Below, one piece after another: positions 24,725 through 35,700 of a DNA stretch of 64,000 nucleotides (positions are counted from its first letter, which is position 1; each line of letters opens with the position of its first letter). Source of the DNA: Pterobdella sp. o SKG-2022. Its lineage: Eukaryota; Annelida; Clitellata; Hirudinida; Piscicolidae. The translations under genes were made by a program, and so were the position numbers. The notes beneath the pieces were generated by a model. The model made no database searches. It saw only the letters and a program-made list of their open reading frames with translations, and was not told the origin of the DNA. Location of the stretch: positions 17,068,589 through 17,132,588 of the forward strand of contig OZ038320.1 in the NCBI GenBank assembly GCA_964035795.1, read 5' to 3'.

Positions 24725-24958
24725 TTAAATTTTAAATGTTAAGTACTTTGAGACAGCTACATGCTCTCGATTGAGAAATTTTGATGTCAGTACTAAGGGT
24801 TTGTACAGAGGTGTTGATATCTGCCATGAAAAACAATAAGTTATAAATAAAACGTTCAACAAAAAATAATTTACCTTGTTTTGTTCTACTGTTATCATCA
24901 AACAGCCATTTATATTTATTGAAGCATGAATTCGCCTCATGTTCCTCCTGGAAAAGCC
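24725..24958 (-). CDS. Candidate short two-exon gene or gene fragment
   Basis: On the - strand an acceptor (tcgcag) at 24959-24960 opens an exon, 24958-24875, reading GFSRRNMRRIHASININ, then GCLMITVEQNK, and ending in a good donor AAG|gtaaat. A second exon, 24820-24725, follows after an acceptor (catggcag) and reads ISTPLYKPLVLTSKFLNREH to a stop. The 54-base intron is a multiple of three without a stop, so retention also keeps the frame. The segment RIHASIN..GCLMITV resembles the last strands of small heat-shock (alpha-crystallin) domains, but the rest of that domain is absent. An ATG in frame just upstream (MSQGF) could be the start. Function unknown. Confidence 0.25.
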   Translation of the reverse strand, partial: GFSRRNMRRIHASININGCLMITVEQNKVNYFLLNVLFITYCFSWQISTPLYKPLVLTSKFLNREHVAVSKYLTFKI

Positions 24959-26355
24959 CTGCGACATGTTTTCAACGAACAAAAATGATAAATTTTGTAA
25001 TAAGCTGATGAATATGTTCAATTTGTTTTACAAATAAGAAATTCCAACTTGCATGATAATTTGTCAATGTCATGTCATCATTTTTAACATTTTATGTATA
25101 AAAATTTCAACAACTTTGTTTTTCTTTAGTTTAAAAAAATAATTAGTTTTTTATATCTATTTTTATCGTGATCACAAACTTACATTGTTGGAAACACAAT
25201 GAAAACTAAAAATAGTAATAAATTTTTCAGCCTGAGAGTATATAATAATGTCTAATGCGTAAACTGTGCTTCACATTTGATTTCAATCTTTTTCAACTGA
25301 AACACACTAATTGTTGAGCAGCACAATAAAAACATAGGAATAAACACAAAAAGGTTACAAACAAAACAATAATAAGCATACAGAGTTTTCTGGAAGATAC
25401 AAAAAAAGTTGAGAAGGATTATTTATGCGAAATCAACAAAAAGCAATGAGAGAGGCTTAAAGTACATTTTTTGAGCATCGATAAAATATTTTTATTTTAT
25501 AAAATTGAAGATATTTCTTGCAAGGAAAAAAAAGCAACTATAAATTTTTATGAAAACTAACCCAACACATAAAAACATGCCATAATTGAGAATGCCGAAG
25601 TTATAAGTTATTGCATTAATTAATATTTATGAATGAAAACGTCCACTCTTAACGGAAAGCCTCCCAATACATGGGCTGGTGGTGTGCATCTTAACAAATA
25701 AAAAAAAATTCAAAAATATGAAATATAAAAATATATTGAAAAAATATAAATGGATAGGTATTTGTGAAGAGAATTTTATTAAAGAGTTCAAACAACATTA
25801 TAAATATTATTCTGAGTAGCAAAATATAAAGTCATTTTGATATGACAGTGTTTGACTTATTCAAACATCTTAAAGTTTTACAACCTACATTCTATTAAAC
25901 TGAAGCTTTTTGGAAACTAATAAAACTGAGGCTGCCACATGCATAACTCATCAAATAAATTTTCATTTCGGCCATAATTATAAAATGAAGACACAAAATG
26001 ATTATGAATAATTTAATGTTTTGTTTGAACGTTGACAAGAAAAAGACTTAGAGAATTTTTTTTAGACAAAAACTTCGAATTTTTATGAAAGGTTAGCTTT
26101 GAAGTGGAGAAAAAACAAGTTCTTAGTAGGGTATTTGTTCAAACTAAAATTTTCCTAAAAGAATATTTTGTCCTATATTGTGAAAATAGAATAAATTCGA
26201 TAAGTATGTGGAAGCCAATCAATGTTCAAACCTTCTTAAGCTTTGAAATAAATGTATTCACTTTTTCATTTTGGAACATAAGCAAATAATAAAGTGTCCA
26301 TGAAGTTCAAAATGTAAGCAAAGAATCAGCTTTTCTAAGTTTAAACAGCAATATT

Positions 26356-26379
26356 AGATATATATATAGATTATCTTAG

Positions 26380-26427
<48 letters not shown>
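26356..26427. repeat. (TA)n microsatellite, about 70 bases
   Basis: Long TA dinucleotide tract with two interruptions near its 5' end, about 300 bases before the start of the unrecognised CAAX gene. Confidence 0.9.
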
Positions 26428-26429
<2 letters not shown>

Positions 26430-26721
26430 TGCTTTTGTCATTCCATGATGCTGACATCGAACAAATGATAAAGTTGAGGTGACTGGGATACTTGGCACAT
26501 TAAACATTTGGTGTTTACGCATTTGGGTAAAAACGTTTCACTATTTCTGAATCATTTTATTAATACAATACTTTTGAAACCGCACCTTTTAAATGATTAT
26601 TATAGGTTAAAAAACTAAAATACCTGTAATTATTTGCTTGCACATTCAAAAAGGCATTCCCTTTTGAAAAAATTAAACACCTGCTCAGACGATGAGGAGA
26701 TGAGTGATCTGTGGCAGACAC

Positions 26722-29700
26722 ATGGCTGGAATCGTAGCTTCAACATTAAGAAGAAAGGCCTTTCACAAAAAACTTCCGGTCGACAACCGCTATCAGATCG
26801 TCGAAACACATATATCACAGAGTCCAGAGTCGCACGGATCGCCTTCATCTCCTGGCTTCAAAGCCCGTATTGGAGCCGCCAGAGCACCCAAAGGAGCCAA
26901 ATTGTGCCATGAAGATTTTTGGCCTGCTTGCACTAGCCTTGACTCTCTCCCCATCCACCAAGCCACTTTCGAAACTTTCGAGTTAGTTCTTAAAATTCTG
27001 AACATTTCAAAATAGATGGTTCAACCATACTTGCTTTTCGTATTAAATCATAATGCCTGCCTCAAAACCACTTCGGAAAAAATCTATGTTTATTGATTAT
27101 TTTTGCTGGTTTCATAGCTTGAAATACTTGAGTTCTTTGATAAATTCATTTTTTAGCAATCATATATTTTGTAAGTGGGTTTTCAAAGTTTGAAAAAACA
27201 TAACATTCATGAACTTGGTTGTTGAAATACCAACTATATTTGAAAATATTTGAAAACATTGAGATGAAAACGCTTAAGCTGATAAAAATCTAAAGATTTG
27301 TCACAATTTCGAAATATTTCTTACGTATAAAAATAATATTAAGTGTTGTGGAAAAATTTGATTAGTTGTTCATATGTGGTTTGAGACAAATGGCTTTTTG
27401 GAAAAATTGTGAAAAAAAGGAAAAATATATTTAGATAACAAAGTATTCAAAAAACAAAGTTTTTTCAAATAAATTTTCATAAAGTTTATGGAATAAATAC
27501 AATTTCAAAAAAAGTGGGTTCTTTTTTAGAACCGGAAATTTTAAACTCAAATTGAAAAGAAATGACTGTCTAGTCCGACTCATTTTATTGATTGTTTCCA
27601 TAGAAATGTTAGGTCTGTAGTTGTTTAAGCAAATAATTTTTGTCTACATATACATATTTCCATGTTAAAAATCAAAAATTTGGCAACCATTTAAAAATTT
27701 CAAATTTTAGCCTTTAATGAAAGTAACAAAAAATTATTGAGTTCAAGGGGATGGGATGTTATTTTTTAAGAAAACTCAAAAAAAATGAATGAAAACAAAA
27801 ATGCCAATAAAGCTCACGTGGAGTTTTCAAAATTATTTGTTTGAAATTTTTGATAAATGACCGTGCATGCAAGATTAATGTACTAATACTTGAACAACAA
27901 ATTCATGAAATTACAAAATAAATTCAATGCATATTATTGCATAAGTTTTAATGGGGAAGAAAAAAACTTACTCTTATTAATGACGTTTTATTTAAAATTA
28001 TGCGTACAACAAGCCATTTTGAGGTGAATGAGTGAAAAGCGATGAATGAAGACTTATTGATAGAGCTCTGAGACAGTTGCTTAAAAAAACCTCTGTTACT
28101 CTGGAATTTTTATGCAAATTTTTAAAAAATATATAATAATTTGAATAAAAAAACCGAAAAATTTACAGTTTTAACAGTGTTTCCAATTTTGAGCGACGTT
28201 TTGACACTTCAAAATCTTTATCAGCATTTAACAATTTCAAGTTTATAAAAAGTTCCAAAAAAATATATTTATAAATTGTAAAAGTTAGGAAAAAATATAT
28301 TTATAAATTGTAAAAGTTAGGAAAAAATATATTTATAAATTGTAAAAGTTAGGAAAAAATTTTATGAAACATTGGGATATAATTTTGAAGTTGAATAATA
28401 AACCTTTACAATTTAAAGTTATTAATAAAAAATATTAATTTCAAAAGTATTTAAATTTAATCAAAATGATAATTAATTTCAAGCAAATGCATTCATGATT
28501 TTCTCTCTTCACTGATCAAAGGAAAAAGAAGAGTAATTTGAAAAAATCAATAGAGAAACCAAACAACTCCAAAATACTAATTTGTTTGCTCTGAATCTTT
28601 TATTTCGTAAAAGCAAAATTTTTTTTTATTCAAAATAATAAAAATTACAGTTTAAATACAATTCAAAAATATAATATCTGAAAATTTCCTAATGAGTAAG
28701 TTGAATAAATAGGTGAATATAAAATTCCTAGTAAAATAGAGGTCTATAGATAACAAATTTTCAGAATAACGAACTGCAAGAAAATTGAAATGAAAAATAG
28801 TTTGCAAGCCTTAACCCTCATGAAACCTGCATGGAACATGGGCAAGTGATGGCTCCTCACCATGTTGTATCTTTTCAAACTCCTTTCAGCATACAAATAT
28901 CACGTTTGGAAGTTATTCAAAAAAAAAATGTATTACTTGCATACTTGAAAAGAGTATATAAGCTATTTGAAACGTTTTAAGAAAACTGGTTATGATAAAA
29001 CTCTGAATCTCTTGAAAAATGCATCCAAGGAAATTTATTTTAATGCAGTTCACATTTTCCATTGATATTTTATGCGAACTTTTTTAAATACATTTAAAAT
29101 TTTTTTCATTCGAAAAAAATTATGAAAACTTCTATCGTTGTGAAATATTCAAGTTTATGCCGCAATTTATTTGAATGCAACTTTCGAAATGACTCGATAA
29201 ATTTTATTTGTCTTGAAATAAATTCAACTTTTAAAAAGACCATCAAAATTCGTGCTAATCAACATTTTAAATTCAAAATATGCTCAAACGAAGCTCTAAA
29301 ATATTTAAATAATTTAAACTTGAAAATAGAAATATATAGCTCAGATCAATGTGACAAGAACACTAATGGATGAAACAAGAAGCTGAAATGAAAAATCAAT
29401 AAATTTCCTTTTTTGTGCATTTTCCATTTTTATTTTAAAACGTTGGAAATGTTTAAAACTATAAAATAAAAGTAAACTAGGTAAAACATTGTATTCAATA
29501 TTTAACTATAAAACCCCTATTTGGAAGTTTTAAAAAACAATCATCAAAAAACGGTCATTAGTTTTTTCTCCGCACAGCACCCTAATTCCGAGAGCGAATG
29601 CATGGCTTCAAGAAAACCTCGATATTTACCTCATCAAGTGCGAAACTGTTGAAAAAAAGGTCCTTCCATCAATATTTACTTGATAAATCGAAAATAAAAA

Positions 29701-32700
29701 CAACTTGATTAAATTTATAAGTGAAGCATTTGAACCGTATGAAGGTAGTTTCCATAGACGACATCATGAGCGAGGAATGCATGTTCATCCCGAGGAATCA
29801 CCATGCAGCCTACATCAAGGGACTGAGGTTGGTTTTGAAAAGAACATCACTTTGTGCACTGATCGAATAGGAAATAAGCTGAATTACTGTTTTCACAGAA
29901 AAAAAAACGATTCTATTAAATACTAATGTTATTTAATCAAATAAAAAGTTGTATGCATTAAAAAATTAACAAAAAATATATTTATATTAATATGCTAAAA
30001 ATAAACAATAAAATAAAAATGTAATCTTGAAGAATTAGAAATTTTAAATTTCGAAAATCCAACATTCTTCAAAGGATTTGGGATCAAAGGGTTTTTAAAG
30101 GTGGCTTATAATAGATTTAGTGCACTTATACGTTTTTTATAAGCATAATCAATTTTATTTTTGTTGAAAAGTATATGAAAAACTATTGTGTTTATTGGAT
30201 AAAAGTTTTTTTAAGTTGAAAAAATCAATCATTTGTATCATTAAAAAATACTCCGCATTTGAAATAATTTCTATTTTGACGAATCATTTGTTCGTGTTAA
30301 AAATTTGACATTTTGAAAGTTCAAGTAAAAAACTCAATATTTTCTAAAAAACAAAAATAATTTTCAAAAATATCAGTTCTATAAACTATACTCCATCTCA
30401 TGGGCAATTATTGAGACTTTCATGTAACATCAAATGCTGGTCCCATAGATTATGGTTCGTCCACGTATCTGGCACCCGAAAAATGGCCCTGGAGAGCATG
30501 GCTCCGACTGAAGTGGGCTACATGAATGTAATACCGAAATGCCTCAACTCATCAGGCAAGTATCCTCAATACGAGCATCTACCTGAAACATACTCAGCTA
30601 TCAATGCCTATCTTATTAATAATCCTCTTGAAGGTTATAACTATGTTCAATACATTGGAAAAAATTAATTTTTAATTTTATAAATAGTTTTTTTGTAAAA
30701 AAATATTTTTTGGTATGAGCAATTAAATTAGTTGCTAAAATTTTAAATATACTTCAACAAAAAATTCTTTATTCTTAACACCAATTAAACACATCAAAAG
30801 TAGGCTACCATAATTCAAGTCAAATAAAAACTTAACATGATCGATACCCCATAGAATACTGCCTCAAGCTGCAAATCGTAACACCGCAGGTAAAATTGTT
30901 ACAATAGAAACGGTACCATTAAAACTTTCTAAGAAGGATTGGAATATTCTGGAAATCAATCCAGACCAAACGTACTTTGCCGATGAGTTTGTTCGTCACG
31001 TCCTCAACATAACCCGCATTTATTTTCGTTACGGGGACCCTGAATCAGAATTGATAGGCAAGCTTGACACGATTTTAACACTTATTGCTGCTTTTAACAA
31101 AGCATTCATGTTTTTAAATCCTATGCCTCACAAATGTTTATTGACCGAACCTTTGAATACATTTTATAGTTATCTCTAAAACAGGAAACCTTATTCAAAA
31201 ACTTTATTTTAGAAAATTTTTATTGCTTCTTTTAGCGTTTATTGCTTTGCGGGATAGCTTAAAAACTTTTTTTAAATTATTTCCTACGTTTTTCAATCTA
31301 ATTGAAAAGTTCGAAAAAGTTGAAATGAGTTTTTTTACAAACTGTACTGATTTTTGACTGCTGATTTTATAAATTACCATATTGATATATCACTATTTAA
31401 AATATTTACTTATGTTTCATTAAAGTTCAAAATGCGATTATAATTGATTTATGAATCAAATAAGCAAACAAATGGCCAAAAAGAGCATCAAAGAAGTAAT
31501 CCACATAGTATCATGAAGAGAAAAAAACTAATGGCAGTTGTTTTATGAAGCGTAAAAAATATAATATGAAAAACATTATGAGAGTAAATAACAAATTTAT
31601 TGGAAAAATAATTAAATATGGAAGCATAATGCTTTTGTAATTTGAAACATTTTTTAGTGCAGTTTCAAGTCGGAACAAGAGGAGGTTCGATGAAAAAAAA
31701 TACATAGTTGAAATAACAAAAATCTACTTCAAAACTATAAAAAAATCAATTGTAAAAACAAACAATTTTAAAAATATAAAGTGCGCACGAATAACAGCCT
31801 TTTCCACGAGCAGCCTGGCAAGTAGCTTATTTATGATCTTCTAAGAATATTAAAATATTTTTCTGTAAAAAAACTTAAATGAAATCGTGAAATAAATTAT
31901 ATCTTAAAGTCTACATGAACAAATAAGTTATAGAATTCACATTTGAAAAATCAAACAAATTTGGTTAAGGAAAAACAGAATGGTTTCCATGTAATTTTTT
32001 CTTGAAAAAAAACTGCATTTAGCACAATGAAACATCTTTATGCTAAAATTAACAACATAAATTTCATTAAGAAATTGGAACTTTTCAATTAGCTGGGCGT
32101 GTGAGTTGATTTATTTGGTGAGTTGCACAGTGAGAAAACTTAATGCTTAAAGTTGCATGCTCATTTGCATTTGTAACACAATGTGGAACAATATTTTTGC
32201 AAGTTTGTTTAAATATTGAATGACTTTTAGTATCATTTGAGTTTTTCATATATTTATAATGATGACAGATCTACTTTAAAACCTCAAACTACTTATACCA
32301 CACCGCTAGGAGCCCAAGACTTTCTACCTGACTTTGAAGGACCCCCTCGCTGGTCGATGCACCGATCATCCCCTCGCTACGGACCTCTCTCGACCGCCAT
32401 GAGCAAAGTCAGAGAATGGATTCAAAACACAAGTGTAAGTTAAACTAATGTTTTTCCTAAAGCTTACTTTATAATGATGTTTAATTAATGATTAACACTT
32501 AATACATAATTTTCTTAATTGTTTCTGAAAGTTCTGGGAAATTTAAAAGTTTTGTGAAATTGATTGATGAATTTTTATTTTTAATATAATAAATGTTAAA
32601 AATAGCATAAAAACATGAGATTAATTCCAGAAAATAATACAACGTTTTTTTATTTTGGTCGTAGAAACAAAAAAGTAACAATAAATATTTGAAAACAAAA

Positions 32701-35700
32701 ATCATTGTACACTACAACAAAGCATTCTCGTCATCCAAATATTTTGAAGCAGAACAATGACAATATATGAACTCAGGATTTATAAATATTTGAAAAATTT
32801 CATTTTTTAAACGTACGAAGTGTTTTCAATGGTTATTATCTTGCATCATGATCAAGTCTAAAGCTGCGGAAGATCACTCTTGATTTGAATGGAATTGAAG
32901 TAGTTTAAATAAATTAAAAATTTTCAAAATTTTTTTTTATTTGCCAAAAAATGGAAATTTTTTATAAAAATGAAGAGTTTAATAAAAAAGTTTACCACAA
33001 AATACATAGCAAAGACCTTGCTATCGAGTTTTGAATGTTGAGTGTAGATTTTGAAATAAACACCGAAATAACTTATAAAAATAACTCAAGATGAATTCAA
33101 ATTTTAAATTTCGTCACTTTTCTGTTATCTCTGATGGGTTGGCATCATGTGAAACTGCCACACATTCTCTGCAGTCCTAATGCTTTTGAGTGCTAAACAT
33201 AAGAACGAATAAGTTTAATTTTTCATGAATCAAAATGAAGGAAACTGCAACAATTGAAGCTTCAATTTGAAGTCATTAAACAAATACATAAACCAAAATG
33301 CTTAATGTGTTTGTTTTCTAAGCCTAAAATTCATCATGAAAAACACTATTTTCAATGTTTATGAAATTTCACGAAATTTTCCATAGTTTGAACTCACATA
33401 ATCAAGCGATGCATACAAAAATATGCTCACAAATATACATCACTTGGTAATGTGTTTGACTTGAAAAAACTTGGTGAAATTCAATAAATTTAAAAATAGT
33501 TTTCCATGTTGAATATATAATTCCTAATATTTCGGTTTTTCATAGTTTAAAAATTTTTCATTAAATTCTTTGCTTCATTCCAATTTTATGAGACAATTCA
33601 CTTCAACTGCATTTTTAATATACAATTTAGGCATACTATAGCGCTACTCAAACCCCAATTCGGGGTGGTTGATGATCGACTCACATACTTATTTAAGTAT
33701 ATAGTTTCAATGGTCAAAACGCTTATGGGTGTTGTTTTTAGAACAAAAGCTTTAATTAATTTTTAGTGTCGGCTTCCATTAGTTTCTATTATTCTAGCAT
33801 GCTTTCATATAAAGTTCTTTTGTTTTCTATGTATCCTATATAAAATAAAAATCTTATTTGATTGAATTTATTCTTTCAATAAACTTAAATTAAAATTTTT
33901 TTCTATGACTTAAAAGTTGTAGTATTAGTTGAAACATGCAGAAAGTTGAATGGCATGTTTGGGCTACATCTAAATTTTTTATGAAAAATTTTATCACCAT
34001 AAAAATTCTTTATATATATATTCAATTGAAAAACATTCAAAAACTTTTTTAAACTTTAATAAAAACCTCTCGATAAATCAGAATTAATTAAATTTCAAGA
34101 AGTCTGCATTTTTCCTTGGCACGACAATTACGCAATCTTTCATTATCAAACCTTTGAAAATAATTTTTTTAACATTAAAGAAGCATATATTAGATTTCAT
34201 GAAGATTTCATGTTTTAATTGCAGCATATAGCAATAACCAACATTCAAACCTTAGAAGTCATCTATCGTCGACATCCCCGTGAGTTTTAATTATTCTGTA
34301 GTTAGTTTTTAAAACTCAAGTTTTGTAAATGCATTTGTGGCTCAACATGAGTGTTATGAGAAAATCATGTTTTAACTAGCCTTTGAATTGCTAATAATAT
34401 CATGAGTAATTCCTGAATCAATTTCAATCTTCTCATCAGAGCTGAACAAATTTGTGCAAAATATTGATTGAGATGTATATTATAAATTTTCAGATAACAT
34501 ACATACTGGTCTCAACTTTTCGGAAAAAGTAGAAAGTTGTTTTTCAGTTCGTTTCGTTCGAGTCACTTATGTTCGGCCATCTTGCCACGATGAAGTTTGC
34601 ACTTGAAAATGAATTCTTTCAAACTCGAAATTGTTTAAGTCACTTTCAAGTTTATTCAAATAACTTAAACGCAAAAAAAATAAAATTAAACATTATTTAG
34701 TGTGTTCCATTAAGGTGTCTGCTCTTCAGAAAGTTTGAAAATTTTAGAAACAAAAAAAAATCCATTTTAACTTGAAGCTAACCACATGGCACAGACAAAC
34801 GACATCAGCACCTTCTACAGCCCTCCACCCAGCATCAGCTACAAGACCTTCTTGCCGGCCCCGGTGAAGGTAGGTATGTGCAGAGGCTCCCCGATCTATG
34901 AAAACGTCACATCGACCTGTGAGAGGGCCAAGATGTGGCTCAGATGCCTCGGTGAGGTGTTTAGCATTTAGGAAGTATTTCTTGAATCTATTCATTTTGA
35001 GTTTAAATTGAAAGACTTTCAAACTAATTTTTTTAATTTCTGAAATGAATGTCACATTTTTCATGCGTATTAATTATAATTTTTTAGTTTTCAATAATGA
35101 AGTATTGTTTATAACTGCATGAAACCAAATGAATTTTCAAAGCAACTTTTAAATATTTCTAAATCACCAAGAGCTCAAACTCATAATTTTTACTGGCCTC
35201 ATTTAATCGATTCCAATAGGTACTCTCAATTTTTTGTTAAAAACCTGTATAGAGAATTTGAAATAAACAAATAAATTTGTAGGTCTTAGAATCGTAAACT
35301 TCCGAGTTTTAGTTTTTTTTATAAAACTCCTGTTCTTAATAGATTATTTTTCTTTCAACTTTTTATTTGAAAAACTAAATTACAATAGAAAATTAAATTT
35401 TATCTGAATTGATTCATATTAAATAATTTTTTGAACTTTTCTTTATATGTTTTGTGATATTTAACTCATCTGTTTAGGATTTTCAGTGCTTGCAAAATGC
35501 TTGAACTTTTCTCACAGCAATTTACCATGTATAATGAAGCAATTTAACAAAGAATATAATGAGATAAGTATTTATTTATGTGAATTTAATTTTATTCAAA
35601 CGAAAAAATAATAAATATATTATTTAATATAACAATAATATTGCACGCTTGTATAAAGGCAAGGAATCATTGAGGCGCTGCTCTGTGTGGTCATTTCTTT

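Larger units (their letters stand above)
16303..26721. other. Ten-kilobase gene-poor stretch
   Basis: No gene could be built between DCLK and the next + strand gene. Most of it is AT-rich with only short chance frames. Less AT-rich islands that may be exons or transposon debris lie at 16.90-17.02 kb, 17.29-17.50 kb (open on both strands), 19.38-19.46 kb (CpG-containing), 23.0-23.1 kb and 24.73-24.96 kb. Short tandem repeats at 18.12 kb and a long TA tract at 26.36 kb are listed separately. Confidence 0.5.

Noticed and set aside
26634..26910. Alternative + strand frame across the first exon of the CAAX gene (DDEEMSDLWQTHGWNRS...)
   Set aside because: Ends in a stop within the exon and does not join the downstream exons; the other frame connects smoothly to FDTLIPRANAWL.
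29122..29373. 83-codon + strand frame in the first intron of the CAAX gene
   Set aside because: Frames of this length are common by chance in this window; no splice fit or similarity.
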